Origin: Streptomyces sp. NBC_01224
GTDB taxonomy: Bacteria; Actinomycetota; Actinomycetes; Streptomycetales; Streptomycetaceae
Assembly (NCBI RefSeq): GCF_036002945.1
Contig: NZ_CP108529.1
Span: 1,922,001 to 1,986,000, forward strand
DNA length: 64,000 nt
Direction of reading: 5' to 3'
Part shown: one piece after another, positions 43,073 through 51,830 of the stretch
Numbering within the stretch: position 1 is the stretch's first letter
Layout: each line of letters begins with the position of its first letter
Notes under the pieces: generated by a model
Seen by the model: the letters and a program-made list of their open reading frames with translations, nothing else
What the model was told of the DNA's origin: nothing
Database searches by the model: none
Program-made: the position numbers and the translations under genes

Positions 43073-45238
43073 ATGCAGGTCTGGCCGGGACAGGCGTATC
43101 CCCTCGGTGCCACGTACGACGGCGCCGGGACCAACTTCGCGGTCTTCTCGGAGGCCGCCAACCGAATCGAGTTGTGCCTGCTGCACGACGACGGTTCCGA
43201 GACGGCGGTGGAACTCAGGGAGACCGATGCCTTTGTCCGCCATGCCTATCTGCCCGGGGTGATGCCCGGTCAGCGGTACGGATTCAGGGTCCACGGGCCG
43301 TACGAACCGGAGCGCGGCGTCCGCTGCAATTCGGCCAAACTGCTGCTCGACCCGTACGCCAGGGCCGTCGCCGGGCAGATCCAGTGGGGCGAGGCGGTGT
43401 ACGGCTATCCGTTCGGCCGGCCCGACGCGCGCAACGATCTCGACTCGGCGCCGCACACCATGACCTCGGTCGTGGTCAACCCGTACTTCGACTGGGGCGA
43501 CGACCGGCGGCCCCGTACGGACTACCACCGCACGGTGATCTACGAGGCCCATGTGAAGGGTCTGACGATGCTCCATCCGGGGCTGCCGAAGGAACTGCGC
43601 GGCACCTACGCGGGGCTGGCCCATCCGGAGGTGATCGCCCATCTGACGGAACTGGGCGTCACGGCGATCGAATTGATGCCGGTTCACCAGTTCGTCCAGG
43701 ACCACCGGCTGGTGGACGCGGGGCTGGCCAACTACTGGGGTTACAACACCATCGGTTTCTTCGCCCCGCACAACGCGTACGCCTCCTGGGGGGACCGCGG
43801 TGAACAGGTGCTGGAGTTCAAGCAGGCCGTTCGGGCGCTGCATCAGGCCGGTATCGAGGTGATCCTCGACGTGGTCTACAACCACACCGCAGAGGGCAAT
43901 CACCTGGGTTCGACGCTCTCCTTCCGAGGCCTGGACAATGCCTCGTACTACCGGCTCGCGGACGACCAGCGGTACTACATGGACACCACGGGAACCGGGA
44001 ACTCCCTGCTGATGCGCTCGCCGCACGTGCTGCAGCTGATCATGGACTCCTTGCGGTACTGGGTCACGGAGATGCATGTGGACGGCTTCCGCTTCGATCT
44101 GGCGGCCACCCTGGCCCGGCAGTTCCACGAGGTCGACCGGCTGTCGTCGTTCTTCGATCTGGTGCAGCAGGACCCGGTGGTCAGCCAGGTGAAGCTGATC
44201 GCCGAACCGTGGGACGTGGGTGAGGGCGGCTACCAGGTGGGGAACTTCCCGCCGCTGTGGACCGAGTGGAACGGCAAGTACCGGGACACCGTGCGGGACC
44301 TGTGGCGGGGCGAGCCGCGGACCCTCGCCGAGTTCGCCGGGCGGCTGACAGGGTCGTCGGACCTGTACCAGGACGACGGCCGGCGGCCACTCGCCTCGAT
44401 CAACTTCACCACCTGCCACGACGGATTCACGCTGCACGACCTGGTCTCGTACAACGACAAGCACAATGAGGCGAACGGCGAGGGCAACCGGGACGGCGAG
44501 AGCCACAACCGGTCCTGGAACTGCGGCGCGGAGGGCGAGACGGACCAGCCGGAGATTCTGGAGCTGCGCGAACGGCAGATGCGGAATTTCATCGCCACGC
44601 TGATGCTGTCGCAGGGCGTGCCGATGCTGAGCCACGGCGACGAGTTCGCGCGTACGCAGCGGGGCAACAACAACGCGTACTGCCAGGACAACGAGCTGTC
44701 GTGGGTGCACTGGCCCGCCCCGGCCGAGGCAGCGACGGACGATGCGGACGAAACCGATCCGGCCGAAGAAGACGGTCTCGGGAGCAGTCTGCTGGAGTTC
44801 ACCCGGGCAATGGTCTGGCTCCGCCGCGACCATCCGGTCTTCCGGCGCCGCCGGTTCTTCCACGGCCGTCCGGTCGAGGGCACACACGACGAGCTCTCGG
44901 ACATCGCGTGGTTCACACCCGAGGGCGGCGAGATGAAGCAACGGGACTGGCAGGCCGCGCACGCCAAGGCGCTGACGGTCTTCCTCAACGGCCATGCGAT
45001 CTCGGAGCCGGGGCCGCGCGGCGAACGGATCTCCGACGACTCGTTCCTGCTGATGTTCAACGCGAGCGCCGACACGCTGGAGTTCTCCGTTCCGGTGAAT
45101 CACGGCCGGCAGTGGCTGGTGGTGGTCGACACGGCGCGCCCCATCGGGGTTCTTCCCGGCTCGGGGCCGAAGGTGTCGGCGGGTGAACGGGTGACGCTGG
45201 TCGGGCGGAGCATGGCGGTGCTGCAGCGGCCCGCCTAG
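43073..45238 (+). CDS. glgX: glycogen debranching enzyme GlgX (GH13 isoamylase type)
   Basis: A 721-residue cytosolic debranching enzyme. An N-terminal CBM48-like domain begins QAYPLGATYDGAGTNFAVFS. The catalytic barrel shows the nucleophile in DGFRFDLAAT, the acid/base in LIAEPWDVG and the third carboxylate in TCHDGFTLHDLVSYN, with the GlgX signature QGVPMLSHGDEFARTQRGNN. It releases maltodextrins from branch points, the substrate of TreY. The ATG follows GGAAGAG by seven bases. Confidence 0.95.
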   Translation: MQVWPGQAYPLGATYDGAGTNFAVFSEAANRIELCLLHDDGSETAVELRETDAFVRHAYLPGVMPGQRYGFRVHGPYEPERGVRCNSAKLLLDPYARAVAGQIQWGEAVYGYPFGRPDARNDLDSAPHTMTSVVVNPYFDWGDDRRPRTDYHRTVIYEAHVKGLTMLHPGLPKELRGTYAGLAHPEVIAHLTELGVTAIELMPVHQFVQDHRLVDAGLANYWGYNTIGFFAPHNAYASWGDRGEQVLEFKQAVRALHQAGIEVILDVVYNHTAEGNHLGSTLSFRGLDNASYYRLADDQRYYMDTTGTGNSLLMRSPHVLQLIMDSLRYWVTEMHVDGFRFDLAATLARQFHEVDRLSSFFDLVQQDPVVSQVKLIAEPWDVGEGGYQVGNFPPLWTEWNGKYRDTVRDLWRGEPRTLAEFAGRLTGSSDLYQDDGRRPLASINFTTCHDGFTLHDLVSYNDKHNEANGEGNRDGESHNRSWNCGAEGETDQPEILELRERQMRNFIATLMLSQGVPMLSHGDEFARTQRGNNNAYCQDNELSWVHWPAPAEAATDDADETDPAEEDGLGSSLLEFTRAMVWLRRDHPVFRRRRFFHGRPVEGTHDELSDIAWFTPEGGEMKQRDWQAAHAKALTVFLNGHAISEPGPRGERISDDSFLLMFNASADTLEFSVPVNHGRQWLVVVDTARPIGVLPGSGPKVSAGERVTLVGRSMAVLQRPA

Positions 45239-45340
45239 GTCCGGGCTTCCGGCCCGGCCGTTGATTCGACGACACCGCCGGTCGAGCCCTTTGCGGCGTT
45301 CGGTGACACAGGAGCCCGCAGGCTGGGTACGTAACGGCGC

Positions 45341-47737
45341 ATGACGCCCACCGCCACCTACCGGCTGCAGCTCCAGCCGGACTTCCCGTTCGCGGCCGCC
45401 GGACACGCCGTGCCGTATCTCGCCACGCTCGGCGTCTCCCATCTGCATCTGTCCCCGGTCCTGGAAGCCGTGCCCGGCTCCAGACACGGGTACGACGTCG
45501 TCGATCACAGCCGGGTACGTGCCGAGCTCGGCGGTGAGGAGGGGCTGCGGGAGCTGGCCCGCACGGCGCATGAGCACGGTCTCGGACTGGTCGTGGACAT
45601 CGTGCCGAACCACATGGCCGCGGTCCCCCGGCACAACCACGCACTGCGGGAGGTGCTGCGCGAGGGCTCCGAGTCCCCGTACGCCCGCTGGTTCGACATC
45701 GACTGGGCGGCGGGCGGCGGCAAGGTGCTGCTGCCGGTGCTGGCCGGACGGATCGGCGACGAGATCGACAGGCTCCGGGTCGACGGGGAGGTGCTGCGCT
45801 ACGGCGAGCAGGAGTTCCCGCTCCGGACCGGCACCGCTCGTCTGCCGCTGCCCGAGCTGCTCGATGCCCAGCACTACCGGCTCGGCTGGTGGCGGCTGGC
45901 CCGCACCGAGCTGAACTACCGGCGGTTCTTCACCATCTCCGACCTCATCGGGGTGCGGGTGGAGGACCCCGAGGTCTTCGCCGCCACCCACAGCAAGATC
46001 CTCGAACTGGTCCGGGACGGGGTCGTCGACGGGCTGCGCATCGACCACCCCGACGGGCTCGCCGATCCTGCGGCCTATCTGGAGCGACTCTCGGCGGCGA
46101 CCGACGGGCGGTGGACGGTGGTGGAGAAGATCCTCGGCCGTACCGAGCCGCTGCCCGCGGGCTGGGCCGTCGCGGGGACGACCGGGTACGACGCGCTGCA
46201 CCGGATCGACGGCCTCTTCGTCGATCCGATGGGCGCCGCGGAGCTGCTCGGCCGCTACCGGGAGTACGCGGGGCCCGCCGGGGACCGCGGGGGTGACTGG
46301 ACGTCGACCGTCCGCCGGGCCGCGTTACGGGTGGTGACGCATGAGCTGGCCGCCGAGACCGGGCTGCTGACCCGGCTCGCCGTACGTATCTGCGCCGAGG
46401 ACCCCGCGCTGCGCGACCACGCACCGTGGACGCTGCACACCGCCGTGTGTGAACTTCTTGTACGCGTACCCGTCTACCGCCCGTATGTGACACCCGGCGG
46501 GCCCCGCGCGAAGACGGCTGAGACGACGCTCTCGGATGCGGCCGTACGGGATGCGGAGGCGGTGTTCTCCGTTCCGGAGGAGGCTTCGGCCGTCGAGGTC
46601 GTGCGGGATCTGGCAATGGGGCGGCTGGGCGAGGGGCCCGACCGGGCGGCGTTCTGCGCCCGGTTCGCCCAGACCGCGTCGGCGTTGCGCGCCAAGTCGG
46701 TCGAGGACACGGCGTTCTACCGGTACGTTCCGCTGATCTCGGCGAACGAGGTGGGCGGCGATCCCGGGCAGCCTGCGGTGACGCCGGAGGAGTTCCATGC
46801 GTTCTGTGCCCGGCTGGCGCGCGACTGGCCGACCACCGGCACGACGCTGACCACGCACGACACCAAGCGGAGCGCCGATGTACGGGCCCGGGTCGCGGTG
46901 CTGACCCAGTGCCCGGAGCAGTGGTCCTGGCTGCTGGTGGAGCTGGGGCGGGTGACTCCCGCGACCGCTCCCGATGCGCAGTTCGCCTGGCAGGCCTGGC
47001 AGACGGCCTTCGGCTGCGTGAAGCTGCCGGTCCGGGAGATGGCGGGCCGGCTGGAGCCCGCACTGCTGAAGGCGGTCCGCGAGTCGGGTCTTTTCACCAG
47101 CTGGACCGAGCCCGATCCGGCGTACGAGCGGGCGATGACGGACTTCGTCGCGGCGGGACCGGCCGCCGGCAACGGTCCGGTGCGCGAGGCGCTGGAGCGC
47201 TTCGCGGGCACGCTCGACCCGTACGTACGGGCCAATGTGCTCGGCGCGGCGCTGGTGCAGCTGACGATGCCGGGTGTGCCTGATCTGTATCAGGGCACGG
47301 AACGGGAGTACCTGGCGCTGGTCGACCCGGACAACCGGCGGCCGTTTCGCCACCCGTCCGGGGACGGGGCCTTCAGCGAGAAGGGGGAGCTCACCGCGGC
47401 GGCGTTGCGGCTGCGGCGCGAACGGCCGGAGGTGTTCGGCGAGTCGGGCACGTACGCCCCGCTGAGCGCCTACGGCCCGGCGGCCACGCACTGTCTGGCC
47501 TTCTGCCGCTCGGGCGAGGTGGTCACCGCGGTGACCAGGCTGTCGTTGCGGCTGACGGAGTCGGGCGGCTGGCGCGGGACGGAGCTGACGCTGCCGGACG
47601 ACGGGCCGTGGACCGATCTGCTGGCGCCCGGCCGGAAGTTCACCGGGGCCACGGTCGCGCTCGTCGAGCTCTTCGCGCAGCGTCCGGTGGCGCTGCTCAG
47701 CCGGGTCGGACGAGAAGGGCCCGCGGACCGCGCGTGA
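45341..47737 (+). CDS. treY: malto-oligosyltrehalose synthase
   Basis: A 798-residue GH13 enzyme converting the reducing end of maltodextrins to a trehalosyl unit. Motifs: TATYRLQLQPDFPFAAA at the start, DIVPNHMA, the nucleophile in GLRIDHPDGLADP, the acid/base in VVEKILGRTE and TTHDTKRSADVRARV. Codon 329 (46325-46327) is TTA, a rare leucine codon read by the developmental bldA tRNA in Streptomyces. No ribosome site is seen before ATG 45341. The 3' end overlaps the convergent P450-like gene by 41 bases. Confidence 0.95.
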   Translation: MTPTATYRLQLQPDFPFAAAGHAVPYLATLGVSHLHLSPVLEAVPGSRHGYDVVDHSRVRAELGGEEGLRELARTAHEHGLGLVVDIVPNHMAAVPRHNHALREVLREGSESPYARWFDIDWAAGGGKVLLPVLAGRIGDEIDRLRVDGEVLRYGEQEFPLRTGTARLPLPELLDAQHYRLGWWRLARTELNYRRFFTISDLIGVRVEDPEVFAATHSKILELVRDGVVDGLRIDHPDGLADPAAYLERLSAATDGRWTVVEKILGRTEPLPAGWAVAGTTGYDALHRIDGLFVDPMGAAELLGRYREYAGPAGDRGGDWTSTVRRAALRVVTHELAAETGLLTRLAVRICAEDPALRDHAPWTLHTAVCELLVRVPVYRPYVTPGGPRAKTAETTLSDAAVRDAEAVFSVPEEASAVEVVRDLAMGRLGEGPDRAAFCARFAQTASALRAKSVEDTAFYRYVPLISANEVGGDPGQPAVTPEEFHAFCARLARDWPTTGTTLTTHDTKRSADVRARVAVLTQCPEQWSWLLVELGRVTPATAPDAQFAWQAWQTAFGCVKLPVREMAGRLEPALLKAVRESGLFTSWTEPDPAYERAMTDFVAAGPAAGNGPVREALERFAGTLDPYVRANVLGAALVQLTMPGVPDLYQGTEREYLALVDPDNRRPFRHPSGDGAFSEKGELTAAALRLRRERPEVFGESGTYAPLSAYGPAATHCLAFCRSGEVVTAVTRLSLRLTESGGWRGTELTLPDDGPWTDLLAPGRKFTGATVALVELFAQRPVALLSRVGREGPADRA

Positions 47738-48731
47738 GCACCCCCGTGCCGGCCGGGCGGAATCCGTCCGCCCAGCGGAGCCGCGGCATCGCGTCGAGCA
47801 GGGCCCGCAGGCCCTGCTGGGCCTCCAGCCGGCCGAGCACGACGGCCGGGCAGCCCGCCGGTCCGGTGAGGGACCGGCCCTGGTCGTGGCGGAAGGGATC
47901 GAAGAGGTCGGGTGCACAGAACCGTTCCGGATCGCGGCCCGCCGAGCCGATCAGACAGGCGACGGGTGCCCCGGCAGGCAGCGTGCCGCCGCTGAGGGTG
48001 ACATCGGTGACGGTGCGGCGCAGCACGACCTGGACGGGCGGGTCACGGCGCAGCGACTCCGTCCAGGCCCGGACGGCCAGGGCGGGTTCGATGCGCAGCG
48101 CGGCCAGGAGGTCGGGGACGTCGAGCAGGTTGGCGAGGAAGGAGGCGAGCGCGGTCTCGCGGAGGCCGGTGTGCCGGGTGCAGGGTGCGGTGGCGGTGCC
48201 TCCCGATCCGGTGCGGGGCAGCCGGGTCGCGTACGGGCGGGCGGGCGTGTCGGCTACGGAACCGGCGGGCAGCCAGCGGCAGAACTCCTCGACGAGGTCG
48301 GCCTGTTGGCGGCCTGCGATGCGGTGCGCCAGCACGTAGGCGGTGCGCTCGATCCGCTCGGTCATGTGACGTGGCACTGAACCGGTCGCGGCCCTGCGCT
48401 GCTTGCGGGGCGTGCACAGGGTGCTGCCGTGGCAGAGTCCGAGGGGTGCGGGGCCGCCGCGGGGCGCGCTGTCGTGCGGGAACCCGGTGAACCGGGGGTC
48501 GCTGAGGGCCGTGGTCACATCCGCGTAGCGGCTGACCAGCCAGGCGCCCAGGGGCGCGTCGTAGCTGAGCGGGTATTCCGCGCGCAGGATGCGGTAGAGC
48601 CGGTACGGGTCGTGTGCGGCGCCGGGTGCGAGCAGGCTGGGGCCGGTGCCGGGGCGGCATCCGCGCGCCGTCCGTCCGGTCCGGCGGCCGGGGTCCGGTG
48701 CGGGTATGCCCTCGGACGCGTCGGCCTGCAT
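47697..48731 (-). CDS. cytochrome P450-like protein, probably degenerate
   Basis: A 344-residue P450 relative, about 50 residues short. Present are the N-terminal HDPYRLYRILRAEYPL, the K-helix ExxR in TESLRRDPPVQ, and a cysteine in GPAGCPAVVLGRLEAQ aligned with the heme thiolate. Missing are the aromatic F-x-x-G-x-x-x-C part of the heme loop and a recognisable A/G-G-x-x-T I-helix, which is replaced by a Thr/Gly/Pro-rich stretch near residue 170. Oxygen activation is therefore doubtful. GTG 48779, overlapping an upstream small ORF by four bases, is an alternative start. Confidence 0.75.
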   Translation of the reverse strand: MQADASEGIPAPDPGRRTGRTARGCRPGTGPSLLAPGAAHDPYRLYRILRAEYPLSYDAPLGAWLVSRYADVTTALSDPRFTGFPHDSAPRGGPAPLGLCHGSTLCTPRKQRRAATGSVPRHMTERIERTAYVLAHRIAGRQQADLVEEFCRWLPAGSVADTPARPYATRLPRTGSGGTATAPCTRHTGLRETALASFLANLLDVPDLLAALRIEPALAVRAWTESLRRDPPVQVVLRRTVTDVTLSGGTLPAGAPVACLIGSAGRDPERFCAPDLFDPFRHDQGRSLTGPAGCPAVVLGRLEAQQGLRALLDAMPRLRWADGFRPAGTGVLTRGPRALLVRPG

Positions 48732-48775
48732 CGGTACCCCCGGGGCGTAAGGGCGCCGGTGTGCGGCGCGGTTCC

Positions 48776-49039
48776 TCACCAGCGGATCACCGACGGGGGC
48801 GTTGCGCAGTCGGTGTACGGCCGTCCGGGTGGCGACGGTGTACCCGGCCGGGCCGGGCCCCGGTCCGTGGGCGACCGGGGGCGGAACGGCCAGGGGACTC
48901 CGAGCGGATCCGTGAACGCGGCGGCGGCCCCGGTCAGCTCGACACGGAGGGTGCGGCCGTACTGGACAGCCACGACCGTCCGACGCTCTCCGAGGCGGTC
49001 GGCGCAGCCTTCCTCACCCTCGCCGGCCACGGCCTCCAT
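48776..49039 (-). CDS. small hypothetical ORF upstream of the P450-like gene
   Basis: An 87-residue frame with high-GC third positions in its first half (VVAVQYGRTLRVELTGAAAAF) and a Pro/Arg-rich second half. Its stop overlaps a possible GTG start of the P450-like gene. It has no recognisable domain and no clear ribosome site. It could be a real small gene, a remnant, or spurious. Confidence 0.4.
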   Translation of the reverse strand: MEAVAGEGEEGCADRLGERRTVVAVQYGRTLRVELTGAAAAFTDPLGVPWPFRPRSPTDRGPARPGTPSPPGRPYTDCATPPSVIRW

Positions 49040-49079
49040 CAGCAGTCCTGATGCCGCGTCGCCAGGCCTGCCGTACGAC

Positions 49080-49646
49080 TCAGGCAGGGGGCCCGAGGAC
49101 GGGCGCGGAGAGCCGGAAGCTCATCCGTCCGAAGCTCACCTGGTCCCCGTCGCGGACCGGGACCGTACCCGTGACCCGCTGTCCGTTGACACAGGTGCCG
49201 TTGGTCGAGCCGAGGTCGCGCAGCAGCCAGCGGCCGCCCTGCACGGTGAGTTCCGCATGGAGCCGGGAGACGGTCTCGTGGTTGAGCCGCAGCCCGTTGC
49301 CCGGATCGCGGCCGATCAGCAGGGGGTGTGGGCTGGGAGTGGGGAGCAGGAGTTTCGGGAGGCGTTCGGTCTGCCAGACCCGGCGCACCCGGCCGGGAAA
49401 GCCGGACACTCCGCTCACGACCCGGAGTATCCGCCGTGACCAGCGGTCTTCGCTCTCCAGGTCGGCGGTGAGCGCCTCCAGCTCCTCCGAGCGCCGGGCG
49501 GTGAGGGCGAGTTCCATGCGCCGCATGAAGGTGTCGTGGGACAGCTTGCCCTGCGCAGCGCCGTCTCTGAGCACGCCGAGAACACGGTCGCGCTGGGCAT
49601 CGGACAGCCGCGCGGGATACGTGTGGAACTCGAAGGGAGACGTCAC
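49080..49646 (-). CDS. DUF1707 + FHA domain protein
   Basis: A 188-residue protein. An N-terminal DUF1707 (residues about 10-60: LSDAQRDRVLGVLRDGAAQG and MRRMELALTARRSEELEAL) is joined by a basic linker to a C-terminal FHA domain (about 105-185: LLIGRDPGNGLRLNHETVSR, RDLGSTNGTCVNG). FHA domains bind phosphothreonine, so it may read Ser/Thr kinase signals. GTG 49646 has no ribosome site but a promoter seven bases upstream, consistent with a leaderless mRNA. Confidence 0.9.
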   Translation of the reverse strand: MTSPFEFHTYPARLSDAQRDRVLGVLRDGAAQGKLSHDTFMRRMELALTARRSEELEALTADLESEDRWSRRILRVVSGVSGFPGRVRRVWQTERLPKLLLPTPSPHPLLIGRDPGNGLRLNHETVSRLHAELTVQGGRWLLRDLGSTNGTCVNGQRVTGTVPVRDGDQVSFGRMSFRLSAPVLGPPA

Positions 49647-49653
49647 GCAGCCA

Positions 49654-49683
49654 ATTGTCGGGCCGACCGCCCCGGAGTGTCCA
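49654..49683 (-). promoter_or_regulatory. leaderless-type promoter of the FHA gene
   Basis: On the minus strand TGGACA (49683-49678) and GACAAT (49659-49654) are separated by 18 bases, and the GTG start follows the -10 by seven bases. Confidence 0.55.
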
Positions 49684-49829
49684 GAACAACCCCGCATTCC
49701 GCCCTCCTGACCTGCACGGAACACCTGCTCCGGAATTTCTGAGCAGTGCCGGGCAGACGTTGCTACTCTCTCCCGCCGCAGGCCGCCCGTCGATCGCCGC
49801 ATGCCTTCTGCGCGCCTCAAGGAGACTTT

Positions 49830-50783
49830 GTGACCCATGCGCCAAAGGAATTGACCATCCGTCCGCTCGCCGGTCCGCAGGAGCTCGTGCTCTTCCGCCG
49901 ACTGTCGTACGTACTCGATCACGAGCTCGGCGAGGACCTGGAGAGCGGGCGTCGCCGTCCCGAGTGGATGTGGGTGGCACTGCGCGGCGAACGCGTGGTC
50001 GCGCGGATCGCCTGGTGGAGCCGGGACGGTGACGTACCCCTGTTCCTCGACTTCTTCGACCTCGACGACACCCTGCCCGAGCCCGAACGCGGCGAGGCGG
50101 GCCTGCGACTGCTGGAGGCGGCGACGGCAGCGGTCGTGCCCGCCGGTGCCCCACGGCCCGAGTACGGACGCTTTGTACCGGCCGACTGGCGCGAGGACCC
50201 TGCGGCCCGTGATGTCGTCGAGGCCCGGATACGGGTCATGGAGCGCTCCGGTGCGCGGATGATGGTCGAGCGGCTGCGCCTGGAATGGCGCGCCGGTACG
50301 CCGGTCCCCGCCGACAGCGGCCGGCTGCGGTTCCGCCCGGTCGACGGGCGGGAGGATCTCCTCGCGCTGATGACACCGGTGATGGAGGGCACCCTCGACG
50401 CCCACGGCCGGGCCGACCTGGCATCCGGACTCGGCGCCCGCGAGGCGGCCGAGAAGCACTACGACGAGGAGCTGGCGACGTACACGACACCGCGCGAGTG
50501 GTGGCGCATCGCCGAACTCCCGGGCGGTGAACCCGTCGGGTTCGTGATCCCGGCGCGCAACAACTACAACCCGGTCATCGCCTACATCGGCGTGCTGCCG
50601 GCCCTGCGCGGCCACGGCTACATCGACGACATCCTCGCCGAGGGGACCAGGGTGCTGGCCGCACAGGACGGCGTGGAACGGATCCGGGCCTCGACCGATC
50701 TCGGCAACATCCCGATGGCCAAGTCCTTCCAGCGCCTCGGATATGTGAACTTCGAGCGCTCCTTCGACATGGTCTGGGATTGA
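49830..50783 (+). CDS. GNAT-family N-acetyltransferase (two-domain)
   Basis: A 317-residue protein with a C-terminal GNAT domain (about 180-317) whose acetyl-CoA loop reads LPALRGHGYIDDILAEG. The final strand is RIRASTDLGNIPMAKSFQRLG. The N-terminal half is a second, degenerate GNAT-like domain. Acceptor unknown. GTG 49830 has AAGGAG five bases upstream. A hairpin follows the stop. Confidence 0.88.
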   Translation: MTHAPKELTIRPLAGPQELVLFRRLSYVLDHELGEDLESGRRRPEWMWVALRGERVVARIAWWSRDGDVPLFLDFFDLDDTLPEPERGEAGLRLLEAATAAVVPAGAPRPEYGRFVPADWREDPAARDVVEARIRVMERSGARMMVERLRLEWRAGTPVPADSGRLRFRPVDGREDLLALMTPVMEGTLDAHGRADLASGLGAREAAEKHYDEELATYTTPREWWRIAELPGGEPVGFVIPARNNYNPVIAYIGVLPALRGHGYIDDILAEGTRVLAAQDGVERIRASTDLGNIPMAKSFQRLGYVNFERSFDMVWD

Positions 50784-50793
50784 TCCGGTGGAC

Positions 50794-50808
50794 GGTCCGC
50801 CGGACCGC
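50794..50808 (+). terminator. short hairpin after the GNAT gene
   Basis: CGGTCCG and CGGACCG are exact reverse complements with one base between them, ten bases after the stop codon, with further G/C pairing possible outside. Confidence 0.45.
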
Positions 50809-50949
50809 CGGTTACGGTGACCGCCCGCCCGGGAACCGAGGAAGGTCCTGGATCACGGGCGGTTCAGCTGGTGGTCATGGCGTCCGGGCTGGTTGTTCGC
50901 ATGGGGGGGCGTGTCCGCCATGGACGAAGCCGTCGGAGCAGGGGGGCCG

Positions 50950-51435
50950 TCACACGCCGGCCGTTCTTCCACTGCGTAGGCGGCGGACACGGACGCCGGC
51001 GATCACAAGGGCGGTAACCAACAGCAGGATCCCGGGGACCAGCGCCTTGAGTGCGACACCACCGGACGCTTCGGCGTCCACGGCTGCGGCCGGGGCGATG
51101 CCTTGGCCGTGCGGGAATCTGATCTTCGCGTGGAACTTCTTGACGAGCAGTCCGCTTTTCAGTTCAAGGGTGGCGCGCCAAGGGCCGTCGGCCACTTCGT
51201 CGGTTACCGAATCATCACTGGCTCGGACTGATGGGGTGCTAAGCTCGTGCCCAGCTGTACCTGGTAGGGGCCGCGTTGAGGCTTCCCGACACCGAGGACA
51301 GCTTCAGGGTGCCGGACAGGTCCAGAGCTCGGCGCCCGGTGTTGATGACCTGGGCGCGCACGATCGCGCGCCCGTCCGGGCCGCGTTCAGCCGTCATCGT
51401 GCGCGCGGTGAAGTCCGGGGCCGGGGGTTGTGGCA
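50950..51435 (-). pseudogene. frameshifted C-terminal remnant of a membrane-anchored surface protein
   Basis: Three successive frames reconstruct one protein: DFTARTMTAERGPDGRAIV through LSGTLKLSSVSGSLNAAP, then YQVQLGTSLAPHQSEPVMIR, then TDEVADGPWRATLELKSGL to a C-terminal helix (ALVPGILLLVTALVIAGV) and a basic tail RVRRLRSG. At least two frameshifts, near 51280 and 51215, break it. The pattern matches the Ig-like end of secreted, membrane-anchored WxL/DUF916-type proteins. The N-terminus is absent. Confidence 0.65.
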
Positions 51436-51645
51436 GCCGGCTGAGAGATACACCCGGATGCCGGTGACGACGAATGCCCCGGCAACTCGGCCACGACCTC
51501 GATGGGAACCCTGGCCCGCAGCAACCGGGTCGCCCGGCTGTGCCGCAGCACATGCGGCGTGAAGTGCCCGATCCCCGTCCGCTTGCGCAGCCGGGCCGCC
51601 GGGTCCTCGATCGCGCTGCGGGTCATGGGAGCGCCCGCCGGCGGC
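51436..51645 (-). pseudogene. C-terminal remnant of a tyrosine recombinase/integrase
   Basis: The frame reads GAPMTRSAIEDPAARLRKRT, then FTPHVLRHSRATRLLRARV and PIEVVAELPGHSS, the H-x-x-R and H boxes of tyrosine recombinases. A frameshift follows GHSS; the next frame continues VVTGIRVYLSAG, which contains the expected catalytic tyrosine. The N-terminal domain and first arginine are missing. It is evidence of a past integrated element or plasmid here. Confidence 0.7.
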
Positions 51646-51651
51646 CGGAAC

Positions 51652-51830
51652 AGTACCCGAGCAGCGCGGGCACTGCTCGGATACGGCCTGCTCGCCGAGT
51701 GCGCGCACTTCCTGGCTGCTCAGGGCGCCAAGTCCGTCGCGGGCGCCACCGACCGGGGCAACGCGCCGATGGCGGTCGCGTTCGCCCGGCCGGCCATCGC
51801 ATCAGCCAGGAATGCATCCGTCCGGTGTGA
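51652..51830 (+). pseudogene. C-terminal remnant of a GNAT acetyltransferase
   Basis: RALLGYGLLAECAHFLAAQG and KSVAGATDRGNAPMAVAFAR match the second half of GNAT enzymes. A one-base shift near 51792 leads to AGHRISQECIRPV and a stop at 51830, the expected end of such a protein. The first half is missing. Its end overlaps the shortened alpha-L-fucosidase on the other strand. Confidence 0.6.

Noticed and set aside
42679..43803. A 374-codon plus-strand frame running from before glgX into it
   Set aside because: Its second half is the wrong frame of glgX and is Arg/Gly/Pro-rich; its first half lies in the intergenic control region with no ribosome site or family.
48614..49051. A plus-strand frame across the P450-FHA junction
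   Set aside because: Arg/Gly-rich, no ribosome site, and mostly antisense to the P450-like gene and small ORF.
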